In this document: piece after piece, positions 36,149 to 47,252 of the stretch | Numbering within the stretch: the first letter of the stretch is position 1 | How the letters are laid out: each line of letters starts with the position of its first letter | Assembly: GCA_029204225.1 (NCBI GenBank) | Contig: CM055114.1 | Coordinates: 18,432,540 to 18,496,539 of the forward strand | From: Diphasiastrum complanatum | Taxonomy: Eukaryota > Streptophyta > Lycopodiopsida > Lycopodiales > Lycopodiaceae | DNA length: 64,000 nucleotides | Direction: 5' to 3' | Program-made: the position numbers and the translations under genes | Notes under the pieces: generated by a model | What the model was told of the DNA's origin: nothing | What the model saw: the letters and a program-made list of their open reading frames with translations, nothing else | Database searches by the model: none

Positions 36149-37830
36149 CAACATCATCCCACCCCTAATGTGCTGCAGGACCCACTGCAACTCATATTGG
36201 ACGATGTCACTCCGCTTTTGCATTGGCGTCTTCAATCGACACTTGGAAAAGCGTAGATCCTCGGTTGCTTGCGTAAAACCAAGTGCTTATTGTTGCCAGT
36301 CTTTATCAAAAGACTATTTTTCTGCAATCTGTCGCAATGTAACTAGAATGTCTTATTGTTGCAAGTGGTTGACATTCTCAAAATTTTGGGGAGCTCCCAG
36401 CAGCTTCACAATTTGCATGCCCGAATGCTTTCCTCGTGTCTTTATGTTTGGTCACTTGTATCTGCCATTGACAGTTTCATCTTTGGTTTTTTGGCAGGTA
36501 CTAACTTTTGGGAGGTTGTGTCCTCTATTTTGCTTCTGGGTATTTCTCCAGTTCCTCGCACAGTTGAAGTCCTAGTCTCACGAAAAACATTTGATTTGCA
36601 GGTTGCACAAACTTCGATTATCAGTCTCATGGGGATGGACTCATCATAAAAAATTTGGTGGTAGAAACAATTTTGGATGGACGATTTGGTAACGGTAAGG
36701 AAACATGATGAAGGTCTGGTGGAAGGGTGAAGGAATTGATAGTTCTACAGTTGCAGCCTTGGACCCTTGCAATGTCGAGCTTCGACCACCACTTGTTGGG
36801 TGAGAAGCTCGCTTTATTTTGCAGGATCACGGTTGTCTTCATCTTTCTTTTTCTGTAGCTCTTTCTTTTGATCCGTTACTTTTGGATCTCTTTGGGCTTC
36901 AAAGGAGGGGAATCAACTATCATTGCTCTAGAGAGTTTCTTTTGATCAAGATCGATCTGTCTCAACTATCGCTTAAGTTTTGTCCTTTCCTCCTCAGCTT
37001 CTTTGCTTAATTTCTTATGTCTTCTAGCTGCTTCACCTGCTTCTTAGATCTTCGTTTGGCTTATCAACCATTGTAGGTGGCAATTGGTCTCCGCAAGACA
37101 TTTGCAATGATCTTTTAGCTGCTTCGGTAAGACTATAAAAAACTGGAAATTTTTCAGAAAAACAGTGAAATGATGATAAACAAATAGATGGAAGGTAGGG
37201 CGAAGGTGGTGACATAGGTGCATGGTGTGGACAATAGGCATGAAAATGGGTGCAGAAGTATGGCAAGAGGTCGGTTGAAGAAAGAGACTGATTTTTCAAT
37301 GTTTGTGTTTCTCTTTTTTGAAGGATCTTCGTCGTGACTGGAGAACTTCTTCTGATTGAGTCTCTTTGGATTACCTGTCTGCCTTCTTTAGCCTTGTCTT
37401 TTTCATATTTGACTTGTGACCTTGGTTGTTGATCTTGCTGATGTTGTTGTTGGCAGCGTAACTGCTCCAGTGGATCCAAGTAGATCCACTCTCTCCCTCC
37501 CAAAAAAAATTTTGTTGGTGGGGTTGTTGTTGTTGGTAACTGTTCATGCTCAGGATTGGTTCGGCGTGTGAAACACGTAGTTGAAAACACGTTGAACATG
37601 TGACTGGAGTAAAGATTGAACAAATTTTAACTAAATTTGTTTTGATCTTGCTATAGTTGACTTGAAGATGAATATGGAAATGAGATGCAGGAATCAACTC
37701 GGACGTGATATGTATTGTGCAGATTTGGTGGATGCGCAGAAATTCGAAACTCTGTATAAGGTGATTTGAAGATTGATAGATGAATGACAAGTTATTCTTG
37801 AGATATGCTACATGATGTCTCTTGTTCAAT
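36149..37830 (-). pseudogene. Extra-ORF remnant of a minus-strand gypsy derivative
   Basis: Minus-strand coding-like stretches spread over frames: SYQQQQPHQQNFFW near 37550, an Arg/Lys/Gln-rich segment (QVKYEKDKAKEGRQVIQR), AGEAARRHKKLSKEAEEER near 37000, and a Gln-rich helical part near 36400-36200 in which stops replace likely Gln codons (NHLQQ-stop-DILVTLRQIAEK). The overall character (Gln-rich, coiled-coil, no enzyme motif) resembles the extra ORF at 1134-4280, but I could not align the two directly. It lies between the gag at 38480-39850 and the LTR-like repeat at 35880, exactly where an extra 3' ORF should be. Confidence 0.4.
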
Positions 37831-38480
37831 GGCTATCTTTGATGAACTTATAACAAATCTAGAAAAAGATATGCAATTAGAATAAATAATCAAATCAAAA
37901 AATGACAAAACATAAAGAAAGGGAAGATACCAATGTTACAAAGAGTGAAGGCCGTAGAGCACTTGTCAAACAAAAAGCCATTCATTAACATGCATAATTC
38001 ACCTTGATAGTTGTAATATTTCATTTGTTTTGTAGAGTAAGGTGACTTACTCTCACGTGCCCTTGTCAAAACAAGGCAAGATTTGAGAAGTAGGTATGGT
38101 TGAGGTACTATGTCCTGAGGACTTCTCGAAACAAGAGATTCAGAACTGAATCTCTATCTAGATTTTTGATTTCTAGATGTATTGTATATTGGCACATTGG
38201 AAATCTTATCAGCATGTGGAAAGACAAATAGATTTGAGGTTGTAGAAGGGGAGAAAAACTGTCAATTCCCTGTGGAGGTTGCTCTTGGTTGGACATTGTA
38301 GTAGATGACGGAATATCGGTTTCACTTTCTTTCGACAAGGACTCATTTCATATTAGTGTCTTTTTGCATTATGGAACTGGTGTATTGCGTGGTAATGTAG
38401 CAGTTTGCAAGAAACTTCTAGATTGAGCAGCAGTTTTAACTGCTGGTTGCTATGGTGCTCATGTTGTTGTCGTGAGGATC
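37831..38480 (-). other. Short degenerate region; no pol motifs
   Basis: Small open frames only (e.g. 38108-38338). Protease, RT, RNase H and integrase motifs expected here are absent, which implies a deletion of pol or a gag-only element. Confidence 0.55.
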
Positions 38481-39828
38481 CTATCGGGAGTCATAACTAA
38501 CATGTCGGGCAGGTAGGATCTTGGTGGGTTGTTTTGGACAATCTTTGAAACTGTATTTTCTGACACAGTCGGGGCACTCAGCATGGTACTTGGTTTTGAC
38601 TGGACAATCAACCATAAAGTGGCCGGTTTCACCACAGATTAAACATCTGTTGTTCAATGGCCCTTGTATAACAGCATAGCCATCTTGTATGGCTAATGGG
38701 TCTGGACTTTTTGGTGGATATTCATGATAAGTCAAGGCCAGACTATGATGGTTGTTCTTCGTATTGTTGAGTTGTATGTGCTTGGATAGGCCGATATGAA
38801 GAAAAAGCATCAGCAGGATGCGTAGCCCGGCAGTGTGGGCACCATATTGATTTTTGTCTATAAGGTACCTGTGCAGGGTTTGACTGACCAGGCATACTAT
38901 TTTGGATAGACTTTAGGGTAGCTTGAAACTTATTAGTGAGTTTCTCCATCTGCAGTTGATGTTGCTTGTTAAGCAACTCCAACTATGATTTTCAAAGCTG
39001 ATCTCGGGTATCTTCGATCGACTTCGACTCATGGACAAGAGCACGTGGTGCTCGCCGTTCCCTAGATTCGTCAACATCTGATCCTTCATCTTCTTCCTTG
39101 ATGGCATCAAACATAGCTAATTTGAGACTCATATATTCATCATTGGATTTAAACTCGCGTCTAATCCATCTTGGAAGGCCGACTAAAAACCAGATGATGA
39201 GCATCTGTTCAAAGGGCTGTTCTTGTACTTGACTTTTGAGGCGTTTGAAACGCTCGATATAGTCTTGTACACATTCATCTTTTGCCATCTTGATGTTACT
39301 CAATTTGACAAAAGGACTCTCGATCAAGCAAAAGGGCTTAAAATGCTTGACAAAGGACTCTTTTAAAATCGACCAGTCTGTCTTTTCTTCACAATCAAAG
39401 TTGAAAAACCAAACACGTGCTTTAGCGATCATGGTCATCGAAAACAGTTGGACCATAGCATATGGAGATGTTTTGCCATACACATCACATGCATTCTCAA
39501 AGATTTACAAAAATCTTTGAGGGTCCGAACTACCGTCAAACTTGGATAGATCTAACTTGGGTGTACGTCTCTCATGATGAGGACTGTGGGTAGCAAAAAC
39601 TCCATTCAGGTGTGTTCTGGCATGGGATGTTTCAACACCATGAACATGGGTTCTGGCTCGTGAGGACTCGGCTCTATCAGGTTTTTGTCCCTCGAATGGA
39701 TTTGTGGATGGCTCGTAGGGTTGAGACCGCATTCGATAGAATCTATGACACCTAATTTGTTCAACTGTAGGGGACCTTACCTCGTATGGATAATCGTCTG
39801 GGATTTGAGAATCTGTATGCTGGTCCAT
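38481..39828 (-). pseudogene. Gypsy gag with zinc knuckle
   Basis: The minus strand begins MDQHTDSQIPDDYPYEV and runs through TPKLDLSKFDGSSDPQRFL, then a stop, VYGKTSPYAMVQLFSMTMIA and W-F-N-F-D at the core of the retrotransposon gag domain, YIERFKRLKSQVQEQPFEQM, and an acidic stretch EEDEGSDVDESRERRA. A Gln/Lys coiled coil (QHQLQMEKLTNKF) follows, then the zinc knuckle CLICGETGHFMVDC and a second Cys cluster CPDCVRKYSFKDC. Gag forms the particle and binds the RNA. Stops at 39505 and near 38985 and a frameshift near 38790 disable it. It is a relative of the gag at 42524. Confidence 0.88.
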
Positions 39829-40154
39829 TGGGTACTGGGGTATGAGTTTTCGATGTTTGTGATTTTTTTTTTGGGTTTTTGATGTTTTTTGATTTTTTAG
39901 GGTTTTTTGTGTTTTTGAAAATTTCTGGGTTTTTTTAGAAATTCAAGAGGAAACTTAGTATGAAAAGAGCTTTCTATTGGTATAGGTGTTGTTTTTTTTT
40001 AAAAAAAATTGGTGTTCATACCTTTTTTTTTTTTAAGTCTCGAAAGTGTTGGAAAGATGTTGGTGCGGTCGAAATGGCAATCAGAGGTGTTGATCAAAGG
40101 TTATGGTCAGGTCGAGATGGGTGTTAATTGCTGGTCGAGATTTGACCTGATTGC
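39829..40154 (-). other. Gag leader with poly-T/poly-A runs
   Basis: T-rich on the plus strand, with runs of 8-12 T. It is the untranslated leader upstream of the minus-strand gag. No ORF. Confidence 0.5.
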
Positions 40155-40550
40155 TTCGGTTGAGATCTGATCGAATCCCTTTGGTCGAGATTTGATCGCT
40201 GCCTTCGGCTCTGGTCAAGATTTCAGAAGACACTTCGGCTTCGGTTGAGATTTTAGCGAGCACTTCGGCTTCGGTCAAAATTTCAGCGGACACTTCGGCT
40301 CCGGTCGAGATTTCAGTGAGCATTTTGGCTCCGGTCAAGATTTCAGCGAGCACTTTGGCTCCGGTCAAGAATTGAGTGGACATTTTGGCTCCGGTCGAGA
40401 TTCCAGAAAAATGCTTCGGTCAAGATTCCAGAAAAACGCTTTGGTCAAGATTCCAGAAAAATGCTTAGGTCGAGATTCTAGAAAAATGCTTCGGTCGAGA
40501 TTTCAGCGAGCACTTCGGCTCCGGTCAAGATTTCAGCCAACTCTGTTAGT
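40155..40550 (-). repeat. Minisatellite in the gypsy leader, ~30-bp units
   Basis: About 12 units of the form CACTTCGGCTCCGGTCGAGATTTCAGCGAG, with variants (TTTTGGCTCCGGTCAAGA; a shorter ATTCCAGAAAAATGCTTCGGTCAAG at 40400-40490). The ~100-codon frames on both strands are repeat artefacts. Confidence 0.9.
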
Positions 40551-41438
40551 GCGTTTGCTAACAATGAGACAGCCAACGGATTTGCAAGTGTATCAGCCAG
40601 TGGATATGGGCAATGATGTTGCCATTTATGTAGCTCTGTCCAGTTTGTAGAAACTCAGATGTGTGGAAATGTTGGGAGTTTGTTTGCAGGAATCTGAGCG
40701 GGGATAATGTTGCAGTTCTTATGGATTTAGAATGCTTTGGAGTTCAAGTGGCAATGGTGTCAAATGTTTATAGATCCCCTGCTCTAGAGGATCTGTTTAC
40801 TAGTTTTCTTTTGCTTGCTTCTTCTTATTGTTGCCTATCAGCAGAGATGGTGGGCTCTTGCTTACAAATGTTCTTTCTTGTTTTAAGCCCAAACTCAGGT
40901 AGAAGGGGCAAATTATCTTTGCAGTATTGTGTCCTGCCTGTCAGAGGACATCCGGATGGGTCTCTCTTAAACCGTGTCACATGCAATCAATCCATCATGT
41001 AGCCAAAACATTCAACCAAATGATCAGCATACAGTTCAGGTGAACAACTATGAAATCTACTTGTACTTTGCTACAAAATAAACTGAAATCAGAACCTAAG
41101 CACTACTACACTTGCATAAATTGACAAAACAAGAAACAATAACTAATCTACAACATTTAGAAGTCCAAGAATCAAGAAACCAACCAGTCTTTTGATTCTT
41201 GGACATCCCAAGAACATCAAGAACTGGATTGTAAAGTGATATGCAAGAACTACACCACAAATCCAGTCTATTTAGTTTACTTGAATGCTAGCTCCTACAT
41301 TAATCCACAAGAAAACATGAAATCTAATCCACAACTAGGAAAGCAAGAAAACTAATCCACTCTAAATCCACAACCACACACAATATGAATGGAAGGGCAT
41401 GATCATAGGGGCATCACTCAAGAAAACCATCATGATCA
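40551..41438. other. No gene recognised
   Basis: An open plus-strand frame at 40661-41002 has no recognisable family. The rest is A/T-rich. It lies within the presumed leader of the minus-strand gypsy derivative. Confidence 0.45.
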
Positions 41439-41707
41439 AGGAGCTTAGTGTAGCATCAAACTCATGGGAAATCTTCTTATTAAGCATGGAGTAGATACAA
41501 TGCAAAACGCTCCTCTTCACAAAGAGGGAGTCTCTTAAATAAGCAAGAGAGCTCCTTAGGTGGCATCCTAGTGGAATTTCCACATTTCACAAATTACAAG
41601 TGGAATAATGCTCTCCACTAGAGGTCACCATCAAAAGGTGCCTCACTCTATTTTCTTTAAGAGGGGTCTACTTGTATTTATTAATTTTGGGGATTCACCA
41701 TAATCAG
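41439..41707 (-). repeat. LTR-like repeat, copy 2 (~270 bp)
   Basis: Direct repeat of 35880-36148 with about a dozen differences. Together they bracket 5.3 kb that holds a minus-strand gag. In that reading this copy is the 5' LTR. No clear tRNA primer site is visible just inside it (below 41439). Confidence 0.7.
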
Positions 41708-42523
41708 CCAACAATAGCTTTTCTTGTTTTTCATTTTTTTCGCTCACGTGCTTGTGTGTATGCTTGCTTGTGTTTTCCTCTTCACACTGCAGCACGAGAC
41801 TTCTCTCCAGGTCCTCAACGAGCTACGGAGCAACCTATCAAGCTAGGGGGGAGTAACAAAAGTGTCAACTTGGGCATTTTCTTTGAAAGAAGTGACCCAA
41901 GTGACATTTTGTTTTACCAAACAAGTATATCAAAATTCGCAGTCTGTCTGCAGCCATAACAGACCCTGATCTTCCATTCTATCACCTCCACAAATTTTGA
42001 CCCTGTTCAGATTCTCTGAAAACACCTTGATATACTGTCAAAATCCATTGTTTTCCAACCAAATCTTGGTCTTAGAATTCGCTGGCTTCCTTGAGGCTCC
42101 CCGCAAATTCTATCTCAGAGATTTAGCTTGTTTTCTGTCAGAAACTCACCTTTCTCACTATTTTTCTCATCTGTCCTCAAAACCTCAGTAACGAAATTCG
42201 CCAATCATACCACGAAATCGCCCACAGTGAGAACAAATTCTTTGTACCCTCTGCAAATTGTATCTCTAAAAAAAAAATTCCAAAAAATATAAAAAATTAG
42301 TATCTTGACATAAAGGACCCCTATCAGAATTTGCGAGTACTGTAGTTTGATTTACTGATTGTCCACAATTTCTAGGCCTGTCCACGAATTCTCTTACAAT
42401 GCAAAAGTCCAGTTTTTTGTCCAAAATCCTTCATTCTACAAGAAAACTGTCATTTTTGCCTTTTTTGCCAAGTATAGTACGCACTGATCATCTGTATTGT
42501 TACTCTACTCCACACTCTGCATC
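41708..42523 (+). other. Leader region upstream of a gypsy gag
   Basis: Non-coding, with repeated phrases AAATTCGC, CACAAATTTTGACC and CCGCAAATTCT. The style resembles the leader before the extra ORF at 19740-19980 (minus). No LTR could be delimited. Confidence 0.4.
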
Positions 42524-43960
42524 ATGTCTCGAGATTGTGCTGAATCTTCCAATCCAATCCCTCCATGGCTAGAACGCAAGAATTTCACGTATCATGATGG
42601 AGAATATGATTGAGTCCGATTTCTCCAAGACTTTGATAATGCATGCCGCTTTTATGGAGATACCTCTGAGACTGAAAAGCTTTGCCTATTCCCCATGGTA
42701 CTCTATGGAACAGCCAAAGAGTGGCATCTTAACCTTGAAGCTCCTGATCTTGCTTCTTGGACCACTCTCAAAGACGCCCTCATAAAGCGTTTCAAACCAT
42801 CCAAACTGACTCAAAGCCCGTTCATCCAAATTACCCATATCAAGATGTGTCACAACGAGTCTATTTGAAACTACATTGAGCGCTTTAAACATCTCAAGGT
42901 CGAATGTGTTGACGAAAACATCACTGAATAAATGGGCATAAAACTGTTCTTGGTTGGATTGCCTAAAAACATCCGCCGAGAACTAAAACCAGTTGACCTT
43001 TATGATCAATTTAAAGACGTGATGACTGATGCTATCCGTGAAGAAGACAAAGGTTCCGATGATGACTTTGACCATCGTGAAAAGAAATCTAAAAATCCTG
43101 ACCGTCTTAATCACCCAAAGTTTGAAAATGTTGCCCAATCTTTTGAACTTCTGCATCAAATGGAAACCTGGCAAAATGCTCAAGAATCTCATATGGATAG
43201 ACTCACTGCCGATTTCCAAACCGCCATGAAATAGATTGCTGAGAACTCTTTTCCAGCACGAGAAAATGTCTGGTGTCCAATATGGTCACAACATCATACT
43301 ACTAATGAATGCCCTCAACTACAAAACCGTTTTTCAGCTGCACCCAAACCCACCATCTATCGAGCATACGGCCCCTATCCTCCACAATAGCCTATGCCAC
43401 GACCAGGGGTATACCAACCACGACCAACTTCACCAAATCAGTACCAACCACCACGTCAACAGTTTGTCGTTAACTAACCTGATCCACAATAAACTGTACA
43501 TTATCTTGACCCCAATACTATCGATCCAGCAATCTACTATGTGAAAGACCATACTCAACAGCAGTAATCCCACTGATACAGTTGTTTATTATACATATAA
43601 TTCTAATGCCCAAGCAGTGGACTCCAATGCCCAAACGTACGATCCAAACCACGCAGTATTTGCTGCATATCAACTCCCAACAATACGAGGATGTTTTATC
43701 TGTGTAGGTAAGCATCCTAGTATTCGTTGCCCAGATGAACTCCGCTTTCCTCTAGCTTGTGAAAACTATGGTATTGAACATCACGTGAAGGACTGCCCAT
43801 CCCGATCCAAACCTGCTGCTCCTGTCTGTTCAGTGCAAGTAGAAACTTTGCCAGTTGAAACTCATCCCGCATGGGTCTTGACTCGGGCACAAACCCAACG
43901 CCAAGCCCCTACACTTGCACCCAGCAAAACTCAGCAGCATGCTGTCCCCTGGAATATCCC
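42524..43960 (+). pseudogene. Gypsy gag, decayed
   Basis: The ATG at 42524 opens MSRDCAESSNPIPPWLERKN. The gag domain follows (FLQDFDNACRFYGDTSE; MVLYGTAKEWHLNLEAPDL across a frame change; TTLKDALIKRFKP; YIERFKHLKVE), then KLFLVGLPKNIRRELKP and an acidic segment. After a Tyr/Pro/Gln-rich linker a damaged zinc knuckle CFICVGKHPSIRC appears at 43693-43731 (one residue short of CCHC spacing), and a second cluster CENYGIEHHVKDC. Several stops (42612, 42868, 42930, 43232) and frameshifts. No protease or RT follows; from 43960 an unrelated repeat begins. Confidence 0.85.
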
Positions 43961-44430
43961 TCTCCAACTTTTTTATGAACTTTTATGGGTCATACATAGT
44001 ATGCCTTTAAAAGTTTCAATGAACTTAGAGATTCATATATGTGACCTTGAAAACTCATTGTATGGTTCACATTTGTTTCATTGTCTCTCTCATGTTCCAA
44101 AACTTTTGGAAAGAACAAATTACAGAATCGGTGCACTTCGGATTTATGAGGAATGCTAATCTTTGTATGTCATGCCAATTGTTTACATAATGTTGAAGTA
44201 GCATCAACTTCCACCTCTCTTGCCTCTATTATACAAATGAAAGACCCCAAAAGAGTGATATATCCTAGTGTTGAATGTGGTGCAAGACCATAATAAGAAC
44301 AAATCACATAATGTTCAAGGCCTAAATACAAAACTTCAAGTGGGACCTTGTGGAAAGTTGTAAATGTCAACAAAATTGAAGAAAAAACTAACAAGTGAAG
44401 ATAGGTCATTTCATCATCTTAAGTAGTGTA
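43961..44430 (+). repeat. Dispersed repeat, copy 1 (inverted relative to 56020-56462)
   Basis: Minus-strand sequence of 56020-56462 matches: CTTCTCCAACT, TTTATGAACTTTTATAGGTC, GGTTCACATTTGTTTC, and GATAGGTCATTTCATCATCTTAAG at the far end. No ORF explains it. It may be LTR or other element DNA. Confidence 0.75.
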
Positions 44431-45369
44431 GGCTTGTTGTACAAGATTCCCTTGTTATCAACCTAAGTTTGAAGGAACAAACATGATGGTTTCTACCAGT
44501 TTGAGAATTCCAGGAATGCCTAGATTAACACACAACTCAAACTGGTTTTAGCCCAAGCAATACCATGGGCAATACCTGACAACTAGGGAAAAGAAGGGGA
44601 AATGCCCACGTATTAGATGTCGTGACTAGCTTGTGACCAATATTTAAGCATTCACTTATTGCTTCAAAGTTAACTTCAACTTTACCCTAGCACGGTGCTT
44701 TGATGAAGTTGAAAATGAAAGTGGCCCTTTTGATGATCAACTTGTTGAGGTTTAAAATTGAACGATGGCGCACCCATAAGTATTTGCATTAGCATAAATA
44801 CAACATTATCATCTACAAAGTGCCCACTCAAGGATATGACACCAATGATGTGGTGTTTACTACTACTATCTATGATGTTGGCAATGCAAAGAGCATCATT
44901 AATAAATTTGTTATAAGTTGGAGTTCGGTCTTTTGTCAATATTACTTACTTTCAACCCATTACATATGTCTTATGTCGAGAACTTATGCCTTATGTCGAG
45001 AACTGGCACGTATCAATCTGGTCGATACTAGAATGCATCTCATCTTATTAAGACTCACATGGTATCAAAAATTCATGAATATTTTATACTGTAGAACCAA
45101 TGGATGTTAGGAAATAAGAAATATTTCAATACCGCAAATCAGTTCAATTGGTTTGTGCATAGCAAGTGACGCCATTCCAACCAGTGTTTGGGCCAACATC
45201 TACTCTCAAAAATAGGCATCATGAAAATTCAAAGGAATTTTTATGTAGGCCAATAAACCCTTTCATGAGTAATAAATAGTCCTTAAAAAATCGAGAAGCT
45301 TCAAAAAATGTAGATCTTTTGAGGACTACTCAAAAAAAAGTTTTTCGACACTAATTCCAACTCTCTCAC
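44431..45369. other. No gene seen
   Basis: Decayed sequence without credible frames. It includes a short local duplication CTTATGTCGAGAACT at 44970-45005. Confidence 0.55.
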
Positions 45370-45615
45370 TGGTTAAACAAAATATGTGACATGAACTAGA
45401 TGCCATGGAGATGTCCTATCTCTTAACCACCGGGAAAATGATTGTACTGATGTCCTAACTCGAAAAATTAATGTATTGATGTTCTCACTAATTAAACAAA
45501 ATATGTGACATGAACTAGATGCCATGGAGATGTCCTATCTCTTAACCACTGGAAACGAGTGTATTGATGTCCTATCTCTTAACCACTCGGAAAATGAATG
45601 TAATTGATGTTCTCA
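45370..45615. repeat. ~119-bp tandem duplication plus partial third copy
   Basis: TTAAACAAAATATGTGACAT followed by GAACTAGATGCCATGGAGAT begins at 45373 and again at 45492. TATCTCTTAACCAC occurs a third time near 45570. It lies ~150 bp upstream of the G-box cluster. Confidence 0.8.
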
Positions 45616-45752
45616 CCCCATAATATATTGATTATGTGGGTGGGGTTGGGTGGGGCCATAGAGATGCCCCCATAGTCCGGATCTATATACTATAAAATTG
45701 TCATTGTCTTTAGTCACATGACCATATCATCTTGTCTTGTTAGGATGTCGGT

Positions 45753-46172
45753 CACGTGACCCACCAAGGTCACTTTCACGACCTAAAGCTAAAGGAAAGC
45801 ATCATAGCAAGCTGTAGGTCACGTGAGTTAAGCGCGCGAACAACTTTAGCCCGCCAACGTTGGATGCTTGAGAATTCCTCTGATATGCTGCCACGTGTCT
45901 TAAAGAGATCTATTGAACACATGACAAGCGGCATTTGGGACACGTGTCGAGCATCGAAAGCGAGGGCAGCAAAGTATTGGGCGTGTATATTGGGCTTCCA
46001 TTGGTATTCACGTGCACGGCATGGAATAATGATCCGCCGATCATTGATTGATGGTTTTCGCGCGAAATAACGCTTAGAAGCACGGACCTAGTTTGGTCTG
46101 GTGTAGGACACGTGGAAGATCTTTCCACGTGTCAGCTTTGTAGGTGATGCAGGAGAAATTATTTGACACGTG
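45753..46172. promoter_or_regulatory. Cluster of eight CACGTG G-boxes
   Basis: CACGTG occurs at 45753, 45820, 45892, 45941, 46009, 46109, 46126 and 46167. Most lie in CACGTGTC/GACACGTG contexts. CACGTG is the core bound by plant bZIP and bHLH factors (ABA-responsive, light/PIF or stress bZIPs). Further ACGT cores in GACGTCA form follow at 46322-46550. It lies 1.1-1.5 kb upstream of the start codon at 47253, and 0.5-0.9 kb upstream of the probable transcript start. Which signal it answers to cannot be told from sequence. Confidence 0.75.
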
Positions 46173-46674
46173 TCTGAATCTGGCTCATTGGTCCAATCCA
46201 ACGGTGAATTTTGTCGCTCTCGGAGGATGGGTCGTATGTGAAAGCTCCAGGCAGCTGTCGAATTTGACGGGCGCTTTGCACGTCAGCGTCCATTTCAAAC
46301 GTATTTGAAGAGCAATAAAGTGTTGTGGGACGTCACCACCGACGTTAGAGCCGTCATTTTGACTGAAATTGCACGTCAACTCGTCGCATATCCAGTCACT
46401 GACACTTTCAAATTGAATTGTGAGAGTTGTTTCGACACCCCATTAACTCTCATTCTGAAAAAGCTATGAAAGAATCAGGCTGCCTTTGACGGGCGTGGGC
46501 TATACCAAACACGTCATGTCATAGGTGTGTGACGGGCATCCCGGGACGTCAACACTCTTTGCCCTGCTTTATGAAAAGACTCATTCTTTGTAAACGGAAA
46601 GAGGGGGGTTTTGCTTTTTCGGCCTTTTTCGCTGGTTTTTGTGTAAAGCAGAGTAGAGTAGAGTAGAGGACTGA

Positions 46675-46704
46675 GATGGCGATGGCGATGGCGATGGCGA
46701 TGGC
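46675..46704 (+). repeat. (GATGGC)5 hexamer repeat at an upstream ORF start
   Basis: Five perfect GATGGC units. Read as codons from 46676 they encode alternating Met-Ala at the start of a 51-codon upstream ORF (46676-46831). Confidence 0.9.
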
Positions 46705-47216
46705 GATGATGCTGCTGTCCGTAGGCAATGTGGAGCCCAGAAAGCAGGTACGAGGCTACAAGACGTTGCCCAGTTTTGTCCCATGTATCTATGTATATAG
46801 CAGACGTGTGCATCCACAGGCACTTGCATGAGATGGACTGCACTCAGGACTGAGGCAAAAGCAGCGAAGGGGGGTCCTGTAGCCAGCGATTTTTGTGAAA
46901 GTTGCAGGTTTTGCCTTCCGGGGAGGCTTTCTAGGCCTTGGCCTGGGTGGGAATGAGGTGGGTTTTGCTTAGAATTTGGCGATCTGCTGCTTTCAGGAGG
47001 CGAGTTGGGGGAGATGAAGCTCCTGCTGCCCAGGAAACGCAGCAGGAAGAAGTGTCGGATGTGAAGGCGTCAATTTGTTTTATGAAGATCCATGGAGTTG
47101 AACCCAAGTGTGGTGTGCATCAGCCTCAAGCTGTTCCTTTTCATTCCGGAAATAATCAGAATTTGTTATTAGGCAGCCAGACGCCAAAGATCAGAGCTTC
47201 TTCGGAGGCTGTGTAA
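46676..47216 (+). promoter_or_regulatory. Probable 5' untranslated leader with two upstream ORFs
   Basis: uORF 1 (46676-46831) opens with (Met-Ala)5, then M-M-L-L-S-V-G-N-V-E-P-R-K. A possible intron runs 46748 (CAG|GTACGA) to 46996 (CTGCTTTCAG). uORF 2 starts at the ATG at 46953, is 87 codons long and stops at 47214, in the same frame as the main ORF and only 36 bp before its ATG. Upstream ORFs in this position usually lower translation of the main ORF. Alternatively 46676-47212 holds exons of a separate small gene: GTAAGT at 47213 is a good donor, but the exon phases do not join into an open frame. Confidence 0.45.
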
Positions 47217-47252
47217 GTTTTATATGTAGGAAGGTTCAGTTGTGTGGGAATA

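Noticed and set aside
40372-41002. Plus-strand frames of 92 and 113 codons
   Set aside because: The first is minisatellite translation; the second has no recognisable domain and sits in a presumed retroelement leader.
46514-46843. Minus-strand frame rich in His-Arg or Pro-Ser repeats
   Set aside because: It is the complement of the GATGGC hexamer repeat; no coding support.
47213-47239. 27-nt intron joining uORF 2 to the main ORF in frame
   Set aside because: GT...AG ends and frame agree, but 27 nt is far below the size plant spliceosomes handle.
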